Counted from the first letter of the stretch, positions 18,982 to 28,315 are shown. The stretch is DNA of 64,000 nt from Streptomyces sp. QL37 (GCF_002941025.1 NZ_PTJS01000001.1:7817678-7881677); one strand, 5' to 3'. Numbers and translations: made by a program. Notes: generated by a model not told the origin, from the sequence alone.

Positions 18982-19146
18982 CGTGCCTGTCGGGGGCCGG
19001 AGAGGGTAGGCGACCGGTCGGCGGGGCCCCTTCCCGCCGCCACTCCGGGTGCGGAAGGCGGCGGGAAAACAGAGGATGCGAAAGGTGGCGAGCCGCACCG
19101 GCCGGCCCCGTCGTACCGAGAAGCGACGTCCGAGGGAGACAACACC

Positions 19147-21327
19147 ATGGCGCCCGAGCGATCCTCTTCCGGCCTCACGGCATCACGAGACCCCGGCCTC
19201 GCCCGGCCACTGGCCGAGCGGGCGGGGTGGAACGACGTGGACCTGCGCGCGGTGGACACCGTACGGGTGCTCGCCGCCGATGCCGTGCAGAAGACAGGCA
19301 ACGGCCACCCCGGCACGGCGATGAGCCTGGCCCCGCTCGCCTACCTGCTGTTCCAGCAGGTCATGCGGCACGATCCCGCCGACGACCAGTGGCTGGGCAG
19401 GGACCGCTTCGTCCTCTCGTGCGGCCACACCAGCCTCACCCTGTACATCCAGCTCTACCTGGCCGGCTACGGCCTGGAGATGGAGGACCTGAAGGCGCTG
19501 CGGACCTGGGGGTCGGCGACGCCCGGTCACCCGGAGTACCGGCACACCCGCGGCGTCGAGATCACCACGGGTCCGCTGGGCCAGGGAATGGGCGCCTCCG
19601 TCGGCATGGCGATGGCGGGACGCCGGGAGCGGGGCCTGCTCGACCCGGACGCCGCACCGGGCACCAGCCCGTTCGACCACCACGTCTACGTCCTCGCGTC
19701 CGACGGAGACATGATGGAAGGCGTCGCCTCCGAGGCCGCGTCGCTCGCCGGGCACCAGCAGCTGGGCAACCTCATCACCTTCTACGACTCCAACCACATC
19801 TCCATCGAGGACGACACCGACATCTCCTTCAGCGAGGACGTCCCGGCCCGCTTCGCCGCGTACGGCTGGCATGTGCAGACCGTGGACTGGACCCGTACGG
19901 GCGACTACGTCGAGGACGTCGACGCCCTGCTCACCGCGATCGAGGCGGCGAAGGCGGAGCGGTCCCGGCCCTCACTGATCATGCTGCGCACGATCATCGG
20001 GTGGCCCGCGCCGACGAAGAGGAACACCGGCAAGGCGCACGGGGCGGCCCTGGGGGACGACGAGGTCGCCGGCACCAAGCGGCTCCTCGGCTTCGACCCC
20101 GAGGCGTACTTCCCCATCGAGGACGAGGTCCTCGCCCACACCCGGGGTGTGGGCGAGCGGGGCAGGGAAGCCCGGAAGCGCTGGGAGCGGACCTACCAGG
20201 ACTGGCGGTCCGCCGACCCGGAGCGTGCGGCCCTGCTGGACCGGCTGCGGGAGCAGGAGCTCCCGGACGGCTGGACCGAAGCCCTGCCGGACTTCCCGGC
20301 CGACCCCAAGGGCATGGCCACCCGAAAGGCGTCCGGGAAGGTGCTGACCGCCCTCGCACCGGTCCTGCCCGAGCTGTGGGGCGGCTCCGCGGACCTCGCG
20401 GGCAGCAACAACACGACCATGGACGGGGAGCCCTCCTTCATCCCTGCCGACCGGCAGACGGCCGAGTTCTCCGGAGGCCCCTACGGGCGCACCCTGCACT
20501 TCGGCATCCGCGAGCACGCCATGGGTGCGGTGCTCAACGGCATCGCGCTGCAGAGCCTGACCCGCCCCTACGGCGGTACGTTCCTCACGTTCAGCGACTA
20601 CATGCGCCCCGCGGTCCGCCTCGGCGCCCTGATGAAGCTTCCCGCCACGTATGTGTGGACCCACGACTCGATCGGTCTCGGCGAGGACGGCCCCACCCAT
20701 CAGCCCGTCGAACACCTGGCCGCCCTGCGCGCCATCCCCGGACTCGACGTCGTGCGCCCCGGTGACGCCAACGAGACCACCGCCTGCTGGCGGACGATCC
20801 TGGAGCACACCGACCGGCCCGCCGGTCTCGTCCTGACCCGGCAGAACCTGCCGGTGCTCGATCGCGCCGACGGCGTCCACGCGCCCGCCGAGGGAGCCGC
20901 GCGCGGCGCCTACATCCTGGTCGAGGACGCCGGGACCGTCCCCGACGTCATCCTCGTGGCGACCGGGTCGGAGGTGCAGATCGCCCTCGACGGCCGCAAG
21001 TTGCTGGTCGACGAGGGGCTGTCCGTACGCGTGGTCTCGATGCCCTGCCGCGAATGGTTCGCCGAACAGCCGCTGTCCTACCAGGACGAGGTGCTGCCCC
21101 CGGACGTCCGCGCCCGGGTCAGCGTGGAGGCCGCCGTCGGCCAGGGCTGGCGCGAGGTGGTCGGGGACGCCGGCCGGATCGTCAGCCTGGAGCACTACGG
21201 CGCCTCCGCCGACTACCAGCGGCTGTACGACGAGTTCGGCATCACCGCCGAGGCCGTCGCCGCGGCGGCCCGCGCCAGCATCCGCGACGCGGTGGAGCCC
21301 CCCGTGCCGGGCGGGCGCCGGTCCTAG
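19147..21327 (+). CDS. tkt: Transketolase
   Basis: 726 residues, a little longer than the usual 660-700 because of an N-terminal extension of about 30. GNGHPGTAMSLAPLAYLLF, the thiamine diphosphate motif beginning GDMMEG, DSNHISIEDDTD and the C-terminal REHAMGAVLNG and THDSIGLGEDGPTHQPVEHL are all present. It moves two-carbon units between ketoses and aldoses in the pentose phosphate pathway. GGGAG lies 8 nt before the ATG. No transaldolase or other pathway gene is adjacent, so this is a stand-alone copy, divergent from the TetR regulator. Confidence 0.95.
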   Translation: MAPERSSSGLTASRDPGLARPLAERAGWNDVDLRAVDTVRVLAADAVQKTGNGHPGTAMSLAPLAYLLFQQVMRHDPADDQWLGRDRFVLSCGHTSLTLYIQLYLAGYGLEMEDLKALRTWGSATPGHPEYRHTRGVEITTGPLGQGMGASVGMAMAGRRERGLLDPDAAPGTSPFDHHVYVLASDGDMMEGVASEAASLAGHQQLGNLITFYDSNHISIEDDTDISFSEDVPARFAAYGWHVQTVDWTRTGDYVEDVDALLTAIEAAKAERSRPSLIMLRTIIGWPAPTKRNTGKAHGAALGDDEVAGTKRLLGFDPEAYFPIEDEVLAHTRGVGERGREARKRWERTYQDWRSADPERAALLDRLREQELPDGWTEALPDFPADPKGMATRKASGKVLTALAPVLPELWGGSADLAGSNNTTMDGEPSFIPADRQTAEFSGGPYGRTLHFGIREHAMGAVLNGIALQSLTRPYGGTFLTFSDYMRPAVRLGALMKLPATYVWTHDSIGLGEDGPTHQPVEHLAALRAIPGLDVVRPGDANETTACWRTILEHTDRPAGLVLTRQNLPVLDRADGVHAPAEGAARGAYILVEDAGTVPDVILVATGSEVQIALDGRKLLVDEGLSVRVVSMPCREWFAEQPLSYQDEVLPPDVRARVSVEAAVGQGWREVVGDAGRIVSLEHYGASADYQRLYDEFGITAEAVAAAARASIRDAVEPPVPGGRRS

Positions 21328-21384
21328 GGACGAGGGGCCCCGAGGGCTGCCGTCGCGCGCCCGCCAGGAATCACGGGACAGCCC

Positions 21385-24243
21385 TCAGCTCATCTGACGG
21401 CGCACCAGTTCGTGGAGCCGCCCGCCCGTGTCCGCGAGGAGCTCGGCGGGCGGCCCCTCCTGGACGACACGGCCGTCCGCCATGACGATCACGCGGTCGG
21501 CGTCCATCACCGTGGACAGCCGGTGCGCGATCACCACACGGGTGGCCCGCAGAGACCTGGTGCTCTCGATCACGGTGCGCTGGGTCTCGTTGTCCAGCGC
21601 GCTGGTCGCCTCGTCGAAGAACAGGATGCGGGGGCGCCGGACGAGCGCCTGGGCGATCATCAGCCGCTGGCGCTGCCCCCCGGAGACCGAGCCGCCGCCG
21701 GAGATCATCGTCTGCAGCCCCATCGGCATCCGCTTGATGTCCTCCGCCAGCCCCGCCATCGCCGCGGCCTCCCACGCCTCCTCCTGGGTGAAGACCTCGG
21801 CTCCGCAGATGCAGTCCAGGATCGACCCGGACAGCGGCTGGGCGTTCTGCAGGACGACCCCGCACTGACGGCGCACCGCCGCCTGGTCGAGCGCCGTCAG
21901 GTCCTGGCCGTCGTACAGGACACTGCCCGAGACCGGCTTGTCGAAGCCGATGAGCAGCCTCAGCAGGGTCGACTTGCCGCATCCGCTCGGGCCGACGACC
22001 GCGACGAACTCGCCGGGGCGCACGGTCAGCGACACGTCGTCGAGGACGACGGGGCCGTCGTCGGAGTAGCGGAAGGACACACCCCTGGCCTCGATCCCCC
22101 CGGACAGCTCGCCGGGCTGGGTGCTGGCGCCGCGTACCTCGGGTGCCTCGTCGAGCACCGGCTTGATCTGCTCGAACATCGGCAGCACGGCGGCGGCGGA
22201 CACGAAGGCCCCGGTGAGCTGGGTGACGGCCGTCAGCAGCATCGTCACGGACGTGTTGAAGGTCAGGAACTCGGCGGCCGTCAGCGACCCGCGTGCCGGT
22301 CCCGCCAGCAGGACGAAGATGACGAGTGAACACAGAGGCAGATAGACGGCGTTCAGGACCGTCGTCAGATTCTTGATCCGGCCCGCCCGCTTCTGCAGCT
22401 CGCGGCTGCGGGCGAACTCCGCGGCCCACGCCCCGTACGCGAAGCTCTCGGCCGCCGCGACCCGCAACTTGGGCAGCCCCCGCAGCGTCTGGAACGCCTG
22501 GTTGTTCAGCCTGTTGCCCAGCACGACCAGACGGCGCTGCCAACGGAGCTCCCACATGCCCATGGTGAGGAACACCCCGGCGATGACCACCAGCATCGCG
22601 ACGGCGGTGAGCGCCAGCGGCACACTGAACCAGAGCAGCAGGCCCAGATTCATCGCCCCGAGGGTGCCCGCCTGCACCACGACCGGACCGGTGCCGGACA
22701 GCACCCTGCGGATGGAGCTCACCCCCATCGCCGCGCTCGCCAGTTCGCCCGTGGAGCGCTCGGTGAAGAACTTCGTCGGCAGCCGCAGCAGCCGGTCCCA
22801 GACCGCGGGCTGGAGCGTGCTCTCGATCCGCCCCTCCATCCGCAGGATCGTGAGGTTCTGCAGCAGCATGAAGGCCGCCGAGACCACACCGGAGATGATG
22901 ACGGCCAGTGACACCTGCATGATGAGGGCGTTCTGCGCGTTGGGCACGTACACGCCGAGCACCTTGCCGGTGGCGATCGGCACCAGCGCACCCAGCGCCA
23001 CCGTCACCAGCCCCGCCAGCACCAGTCTCCGCAGGTCGCCCCGGGTGCCGAACAGGCCGAACCGCAGCAGCTGCCGCTTGCTCAGCGGCTGCTCCGGCAG
23101 CGGCCGGTAGAACATCACGGCGCGCTCGTCGAACTCCTGCGCGGAGGAGCTGTCGACACGGCTGCGCCGCCCCGTCAGCGGGTTGACCGCCTCGTAGCGG
23201 CCACGACGCCAGAGCAGGGCGACCGGAGCTCCGGACGCGGCCCGACGGCCCACCAGGGGCCCCGAGTTCTCCCGCCACCAGCGTCCGTCCAGCCGCACCG
23301 CCCGGGTGCGGACGCGCGAGGCGACCGCGACCCGCTCCACCGGGTCGATCCGGTTGCTCACCGCCCCGCCCGCCGCGGGCTCACCGAGGACGATCCCGGA
23401 GTCCCGTGCCACCAGGCGGCAGGCGGCGTACACCGCGTCGTCCGAGGCCCCCGTCGCGGGCGAGGAGCCCCTCCGGGACCGGCCGATCGACGTCAGCAGC
23501 GCCTGGTCGGCCTCCTTGCGGACGGCCTCGCCCGCCTTCATGCCGGCCGCGGTCCGGTCCTCGTGCGCTCGCTCCAGCTGTTCGATCCAGCGGTCCAGCG
23601 CCGACAGCAGGCGGTACTGCTGATTGACCATCCCCTGCCACATCGCGGGCTCGACGAGCAGGTCACCCGCCGCCTCGGCGCTGAACGCGGCGCCGTACTG
23701 CACACTGCCCGGCGACACCGGCAGCCACAGGATGTCGTCGTCGCCCACCGCCTCGTCGAAGGTGGTCCGCCCGTCCAACGGGGCCTCGAACAGCACCCGC
23801 CGGCCACGGCCCACGCCGAGCGAGAAGGCGTGCTCCAGCAGACTGAGCGTCGCGTCCCCGGTGTCGTAATGGCTGCGGTACTGGCCCTCGTACGCCCCCG
23901 GGTCGGCGTACTCCGGCCGGTACAGCTCACGCAGCGGGATCCGGCGCAGCACGCACTCCTGGAGCGGCCGCCCGACCAGGGTGTGCTGCGGCCCCTCGAC
24001 CGGACCCAGCACGAGCGTTCCCGGTTCGAGCCGGCCCAGGAAGTGCCAGTGCCCCTGCTCCACCGCGTCCACGGCGAACAGGTCGAGTGCACCGCCCATG
24101 ACGAGCCACAGCACCTGCGGCCCTTCCAAGGACAGGCTTCGCAGCCCGGCGCAGTCGACCGGCTCGCCGAGAGTTCCCAGCGCGCCGATGACCGGGTCCT
24201 GCCCGGGTGCCTCCGTGCCCGCGAGAGGATGAACGGATGCCAC
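21385..24243 (-). CDS. NHLP-type bacteriocin export ABC transporter (permease/ATPase, non-peptidase partner)
   Basis: 952 residues, GTG start with GGGAG upstream, one base after the peptidase-ABC stop. An N-terminal part of about 380 residues lacks a C39 cysteine motif and has a cupin or cyclic-nucleotide-like beginning. A six-helix ABC domain follows (about 400-690), then an ATPase with [28 protein letters not shown] and ILFFDEATSALD. This architecture matches the NHLM/NHLP bacteriocin system transporter that accompanies the peptidase-containing one. The two probably form a heterodimer exporting the precursor encoded at 27405-27632. Confidence 0.88.
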   Translation of the reverse strand: MASVHPLAGTEAPGQDPVIGALGTLGEPVDCAGLRSLSLEGPQVLWLVMGGALDLFAVDAVEQGHWHFLGRLEPGTLVLGPVEGPQHTLVGRPLQECVLRRIPLRELYRPEYADPGAYEGQYRSHYDTGDATLSLLEHAFSLGVGRGRRVLFEAPLDGRTTFDEAVGDDDILWLPVSPGSVQYGAAFSAEAAGDLLVEPAMWQGMVNQQYRLLSALDRWIEQLERAHEDRTAAGMKAGEAVRKEADQALLTSIGRSRRGSSPATGASDDAVYAACRLVARDSGIVLGEPAAGGAVSNRIDPVERVAVASRVRTRAVRLDGRWWRENSGPLVGRRAASGAPVALLWRRGRYEAVNPLTGRRSRVDSSSAQEFDERAVMFYRPLPEQPLSKRQLLRFGLFGTRGDLRRLVLAGLVTVALGALVPIATGKVLGVYVPNAQNALIMQVSLAVIISGVVSAAFMLLQNLTILRMEGRIESTLQPAVWDRLLRLPTKFFTERSTGELASAAMGVSSIRRVLSGTGPVVVQAGTLGAMNLGLLLWFSVPLALTAVAMLVVIAGVFLTMGMWELRWQRRLVVLGNRLNNQAFQTLRGLPKLRVAAAESFAYGAWAAEFARSRELQKRAGRIKNLTTVLNAVYLPLCSLVIFVLLAGPARGSLTAAEFLTFNTSVTMLLTAVTQLTGAFVSAAAVLPMFEQIKPVLDEAPEVRGASTQPGELSGGIEARGVSFRYSDDGPVVLDDVSLTVRPGEFVAVVGPSGCGKSTLLRLLIGFDKPVSGSVLYDGQDLTALDQAAVRRQCGVVLQNAQPLSGSILDCICGAEVFTQEEAWEAAAMAGLAEDIKRMPMGLQTMISGGGSVSGGQRQRLMIAQALVRRPRILFFDEATSALDNETQRTVIESTRSLRATRVVIAHRLSTVMDADRVIVMADGRVVQEGPPAELLADTGGRLHELVRRQMS

Positions 24244-24244
24244 G

Positions 24245-26518
24245 TCAGTGCTCCCTGACCAGATCGGCGTACGGGCCCCCGGCGGCCACCAGGTTCTCGT
24301 GCCGGCCGCGCTCCACGACGGTCCCGTGGTCCAGGACCACGATCTCGTCGCTGTCGCGTACGGTGCTCAGCCGGTGGGCGATCACGACACAGGCACAGCC
24401 GCGCCTCCGCAGGTTGTCGATGATGACCCGCTCCGTCTCGGCGTCCAGCGCGCTGGTGACCTCGTCGAGGACCAGGATGCTGGGGCGGCGCACGAGCGCC
24501 CGGGCGATCTCCAGGCGCTGACGCTGCCCGCCGGAGAAGTTCCGGCCGTCCTGCTCCACCCGGCTGTGGATGCCCCGGGGACGGCGGGCGACGACGTCGT
24601 ACAGGGCGGCGTCCCGGAGGGCCTCGGCCACGGCCTCGTCGGGGACCGAGGGATCCCACAGCGCCACGTTGTCCCGGACCGTCCCCTCGAAGAGGAAGAC
24701 GTCCTGGTCGACGAAGGACACGGACGCGGCCAGCGCCCCCCGGGGTATGTCCTCCAGACGTTGCCCGTCGATGCGGATCGTGCCCTCCCAGGGGCTGTAG
24801 AGACCAGAGATGAGCCGTGAGACGGTCGACTTTCCGCTGCCCGAACCGCCGACGAGCGCCACCTGCTGACCGGGTCCCACGGAGAGCGAGAAACCGGTGA
24901 GCAGCGGCTTGTCGAGCGGGCTGTAGCCGAAGGTGATGTCCTCCAGCGTCACATGGCCCTTGAGGCGGCGGGTGCTCGCCGCCGGCTCACGGCGGGAGTA
25001 CAGCGGGTCGACCGGGAAGTTCTCGACGTCCTTGAGCCGGGCCACGTCGGCCGCGAAGTCCTGGACCCTGCCGGCCACCCCGTTGAGCCGGGTGACCGGA
25101 GCGGTGAAGCGGGTCACCAGAGCCTGGAAGGCGACGAGCAGACCGATCGAGATGTGCCCCTCGACGGCCCGCAGTCCGCCGATCCACAGGATCAGCGCGC
25201 TGTTGAGCGTCGCGAGGGCGGGGGCGACGACGCCCAGCCAGGCGCTCGGCACACCGAGACGCTGCTGCTCCTCCAGCGTCGTGGCGTGCTGCCCTGCCCA
25301 GCGGCGGAAGTAGCCGTTCTCGCCCCCCGTGGCCTTCATCGTCTCGATCAGCTGGAGGCCGGTGTACGAGGTGTTCGTGAGCCGCGCGCTGTCGGCCCGC
25401 AGCTTCTGCGTCCCGACGGCCCGCATCCGTACGACGACGCGCATGGCGACCACGTTGAGCAGCGCGATCCCCACTCCGATCACGGTCAGCTGGGGGTCGT
25501 AGGTCCAGAGCAGGAACGCGTAGAGGAGGACGACGATGCCGTCCACGCCCGCCGCGGTGAGGTCCCGGGCGAGGGTCTCGGCCACGGCGTCGTTCGACTG
25601 GAGGCGCTGGACGAGATCGGCCGGGCTGCGTTGCGAGAAGAAGGTGACGGGCAGCCGGAGCAGATGCCGGAAGAAGCGCGCGCTGCCGAGCGTGGACGCG
25701 ATGACGCGCCCACGCAGCAGATTCGCCTGTTGCAGCCATGTCAGTACGACGGTGAGGGCGACCATGGTGCCCATCGCGGCGAACAGCACGCCCAGCAGCG
25801 AGGTCTGTTCGCCAATCATGAACATGTCGATATAGGTACGGCTCAGGGCCGGGAGCGTCGCTCCGGCCGCCACCAGCAGCAGGCTGGCGAGCAGGGCGAC
25901 CAGCATCGTGCCCGTCGTGCCGCGCAGCCGGGCCGGCAGCGCGGCCATGACTCCGGGCTTCCGTCCGCCGCGCTCGAAGTCCTCGCCGGGTTCGAGGACG
26001 AGGACGACCCCGGTGAAGCTCGTGTCGAAATCCTCGGCGGGCACGAACCGGCGCCCCTTGTCGGGGTCGTTGATGTACACGCCCCGCCGTCCGAGACGGC
26101 GCCCCACGCCGTCGTACACGACGTAGTGGTTGAACTCCCAGAACAGGATGGCGGGCGCCCGGACCTCCGCGAGGGCCGCGGGCTCCATCTGCATGCCCTT
26201 GGCCCGGAGACCGTAACTGCGGGCCGCCTTGAGCACGTTGCTGGCGCGCGAGCCGTCACGCGAGACGCCGCAGGCGATCCGCAGTTCCTCCAGCGGCACA
26301 TGGCGGCCGTAGTGGGCGAGCACCATCGCCAGCGAGGCCGCACCGCACTCCAGCGCCTCCATCTGGAGCACGGTGGGGGTGTGCACGGTCTTCGTCCGCC
26401 CCGGCTTCGGCGCCGGACGCGACCGCCGCCTGCCGCCCGGGGCCCCCTCCGGGCGGTGCCTGCCACGGCCCGGAGGCGGCAGCTGCTGTGCGGCGGGGGA
26501 CGGGTGCGGTGCGGTCAC
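24245..26518 (-). CDS. Peptidase-containing (C39) bacteriocin ABC transporter, NHLP type
   Basis: 757 residues from a GTG that overlaps the TGA of the HlyD-like gene (GTGA). After a basic Pro-rich N-terminal tail comes a C39 peptidase with Cys58 in MEALECGAASLAMVL, His131 in EFNHYVVYDG and Asp151 in NDPDKG. This type of domain cuts leader peptides after a double glycine. Membrane helices follow (about 195-460), then an ATPase with GGSGSGKSTVSRL, FSGGQRQRLEIARAL and ILVLDEVTSALD. It should remove the leader ending in VSGG from the adjacent precursor while exporting it. Confidence 0.92.
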   Translation of the reverse strand: MTAPHPSPAAQQLPPPGRGRHRPEGAPGGRRRSRPAPKPGRTKTVHTPTVLQMEALECGAASLAMVLAHYGRHVPLEELRIACGVSRDGSRASNVLKAARSYGLRAKGMQMEPAALAEVRAPAILFWEFNHYVVYDGVGRRLGRRGVYINDPDKGRRFVPAEDFDTSFTGVVLVLEPGEDFERGGRKPGVMAALPARLRGTTGTMLVALLASLLLVAAGATLPALSRTYIDMFMIGEQTSLLGVLFAAMGTMVALTVVLTWLQQANLLRGRVIASTLGSARFFRHLLRLPVTFFSQRSPADLVQRLQSNDAVAETLARDLTAAGVDGIVVLLYAFLLWTYDPQLTVIGVGIALLNVVAMRVVVRMRAVGTQKLRADSARLTNTSYTGLQLIETMKATGGENGYFRRWAGQHATTLEEQQRLGVPSAWLGVVAPALATLNSALILWIGGLRAVEGHISIGLLVAFQALVTRFTAPVTRLNGVAGRVQDFAADVARLKDVENFPVDPLYSRREPAASTRRLKGHVTLEDITFGYSPLDKPLLTGFSLSVGPGQQVALVGGSGSGKSTVSRLISGLYSPWEGTIRIDGQRLEDIPRGALAASVSFVDQDVFLFEGTVRDNVALWDPSVPDEAVAEALRDAALYDVVARRPRGIHSRVEQDGRNFSGGQRQRLEIARALVRRPSILVLDEVTSALDAETERVIIDNLRRRGCACVVIAHRLSTVRDSDEIVVLDHGTVVERGRHENLVAAGGPYADLVREH

Positions 26519-27321
26519 GGGAGCAGCCAATCGATCGGGCGCTGGTCGGCGAGACGGACGGAGCCGGTGGCGAGGGTCATGGAGCCGATCGCGTACGGAG
26601 GGCCGTCGGCCGAGGACCACCGGTAGCCGGACTTCGTGGAGGCCGAGGGCTCGATCCTCACCAGGACCGCCAACGGCCTGCCGTGCCGGGAGAACTGCTC
26701 GCCGAGCTGGGCGTCGCCGAGGAAGCGGGTGATCTGCTGCTGTGTCTGCGCGGCCCTGCCGACGGCTGCCACCTTGCCGCGCAGCACCCCGTACTGCTGG
26801 GCGGGCACGGACTGGACGGTGAGGTCGACGGAGGCTCCCACCGGGACCGAGGCGGCACTGCTGCCGGATACGTAGAGCAGGGCGACCAGCGGGTCGTCGG
26901 CGCCGTCGATCCGCTCGACGCTCGCCACGTCCGCGCCGGTGGTGACCACGGCGCCGATCGTGGCCGTCACCGAGGTGAGCCGGCCCGCGTCGATCGTGCG
27001 GACGACGCGTTCGCCCTGCGCCGTACGCACCTTGAGCAGGGGGGAGTTCCGGGGCAGGGTCTCACCCTCGTCGGCGAGCACCTCGGTGATCTGTCCGGCG
27101 ACGGGGCTCTGAAGGATGTAACTGCCGCGGGAGTGCGTGAGGATGCCGGGGGCGTCGAGGGTACTGGCGACGGAGCCCGTCACGGCCCAGAAGCAGGCGG
27201 CGGCCATCACGGCGACGGTGACGCAGAGGACGAGCAGGCCCTGCGGGCGGGCGAAGCGCACCGGAAGATCGAGCTGTTCGGGCGACTGCAGCTTGGAAAG
27301 GGCCTGTTGGCGGAACTGCAC
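26515..27321 (-). CDS. HlyD-like membrane fusion protein of the bacteriocin export system
   Basis: 268 residues. A short cytoplasmic tail is followed by one membrane helix (about 28-48, GLLVLCVTVAVMAAACFWAV). The outside part has the lipoyl-like pattern SPVAGQITEVLADEGETLP typical of membrane fusion or accessory proteins of NHLP bacteriocin systems. It probably couples with the two ABC proteins in the leftward operon. A 17-bp hairpin separates it from the precursor gene upstream. Confidence 0.86.
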   Translation of the reverse strand: MQFRQQALSKLQSPEQLDLPVRFARPQGLLVLCVTVAVMAAACFWAVTGSVASTLDAPGILTHSRGSYILQSPVAGQITEVLADEGETLPRNSPLLKVRTAQGERVVRTIDAGRLTSVTATIGAVVTTGADVASVERIDGADDPLVALLYVSGSSAASVPVGASVDLTVQSVPAQQYGVLRGKVAAVGRAAQTQQQITRFLGDAQLGEQFSRHGRPLAVLVRIEPSASTKSGYRWSSADGPPYAIGSMTLATGSVRLADQRPIDWLLP

Positions 27322-27351
27322 GGAACTCTTCCCTCACCTGTCAGCGGTCGG

Positions 27352-27389
27352 CACCGAGCCCCGGAACCGACGGGTTCCGGGGCTCGGTG
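27352..27389 (-). terminator. Strong hairpin between bacteriocin precursor and export genes
   Basis: Seventeen perfectly paired bases (27352-27368 with 27373-27389, arm CACCGAGCCCCGGAACC) and the loop GACG lie 16 bases past the precursor stop and 31 before the HlyD-like start. It can act as a partial terminator or 3' stabiliser, so the short precursor message could be more abundant than the transporter message. Confidence 0.75.
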
Positions 27390-27404
27390 GGGTACTGCCG
27401 TGTC

Positions 27405-27632
27405 TCAGAGACCGGCGGTGAGGCCGGTGGCCAGGCCGGTGACCGCGCCCGTGTTCACGCCGGTGGCGGACTCGACGAGACCGGTGACCGAGCCGACGAC
27501 GCCGGCGACCGGGACGATGCCCTCAACGGTGCCCGTGACGTTGCCGAGCACGCCGCCGACGAGGCCGCCCGAGACGTTGTCGAGGTCGCTGTCGGAGATC
27601 TCGGCGGTCTCGACCTGGGGGGTGTAGTTCAT
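27405..27632 (-). CDS. Double-glycine bacteriocin-like precursor peptide with glycine-zipper core
   Basis: 75 residues. The acidic leader (1-23) ends in ISDSDLDNVSGG, the classical C39 recognition and cleavage motif. The predicted core (24-75, 52 residues) has no cysteine and consists mainly of Gly, Val, Thr, Leu and Ala. Glycines recur every fourth residue at 26, 30, 34, 38 and again at 58, 62, 66, 70, 74, with 47 and 51 between. Such GxxxG spacing packs membrane helices and is common in class IIb and other pore-forming bacteriocins. No modifying enzyme is nearby. A GAAGGG site lies about 11 nt before the ATG. Next upstream of the exporter genes on the same strand, it is their likely cargo. 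Confidence 0.82.
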   Translation of the reverse strand: MNYTPQVETAEISDSDLDNVSGGLVGGVLGNVTGTVEGIVPVAGVVGSVTGLVESATGVNTGAVTGLATGLTAGL

Positions 27633-27663
27633 GATGAGCGCTGCCCTTCGTGTGGAAATTGCC

Positions 27664-27696
27664 TATATACGGAAACCCGTGGTGCGGCTTCCGTAT
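27664..27696 (-). promoter_or_regulatory. Promoter and inverted repeat of the bacteriocin operon
   Basis: TATATA (27669-27664 on the minus strand) is a good -10 placed about 32 bases before the precursor ATG. It overlaps one arm of an 8-bp inverted repeat, ATACGGAA at 27667-27674 and TTCCGTAT at 27689-27696, a plausible operator. No regulator gene lies in the cassette. Confidence 0.5.
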
Positions 27697-28246
27697 GGGC
27701 CAGGATCAAAGCACGCCTGTGCCTCGCACAGCCAATCGAACTGCGGTGGATCTGTGGTTATCGGCCCGCTGGAATCGACTTACGTGCAGAAGTGTCCATT
27801 CCATGGCGGCGAATCCTTCACGAGCTTCACCGGATGAATTCTGTGACGCCGCGACTTCACGCCCCCCAACTGGGGCACTCCCGCCCCAATCACCCCCTGG
27901 GCCGGTCTGGACCTGGTGTTCCGCGCCAGGTCGCGTGATCGGTGTGCGCACGCCGTGTGCAGGTTTCTTCGATTCGGGGGCCCTCCCGATTTCGGGTGCA
28001 GTTGGTGTCGGCAGCCGTGCGGAGTTCGGAAGGTATCGGTATTCACGCGTTTGTAAAAGATGAACAGGTCTCTCTTTTCTCTGTGCCCGGCACATGAATG
28101 AACGGCGCGTTTATGAAGTGTTTTCCGCATCCAGGTGTTCACCGCGTCACGCGACCTCCGGGTATGTGGAGAACCTGTGCTGCCTTTTCTCGCGCCGCAG
28201 GTGGCGTGCGCGTTCCCGGTCGGCCGGGTGAGAGGGCTGGGTCTGA
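27697..28246. other. Long lower-GC intergenic region without a recognisable gene
   Basis: About 550 bases between the bacteriocin promoter and the xyloglucanase control region. G+C is visibly lower than around it and open frames lack Streptomyces codon bias or recognisable motifs. I see no RNA gene. It may be a transferred flank of the bacteriocin cassette. Confidence 0.4.
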
Positions 28247-28259
28247 TTCATCCGATGAA
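28247..28259. promoter_or_regulatory. TTCATC-C-GATGAA inverted repeat upstream of xyloglucanase
   Basis: A 13-base inverted repeat lies 56 bases before the CebR-type box and 129 before the xyloglucanase start. It may be a second operator; the binding protein is unknown. Confidence 0.3.
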
Positions 28260-28315
28260 ACGTCCGCACCACCCTTCTCCAGGGCGACGTGCGGCGCTAC
28301 CATCGGGATGCTCTA

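Noticed and set aside
21342..21386. GAGGGCTG/CAGCCCTC possible bidirectional terminator
   Set aside because: Only eight pairs with a 29-base loop and overlap with a stop codon; not convincing as a hairpin.
26519..26620. 34-codon extension of the peptidase-ABC gene
   Set aside because: It overlaps the end of the HlyD-like gene; the GTGA junction at 26518 is a typical coupled start.
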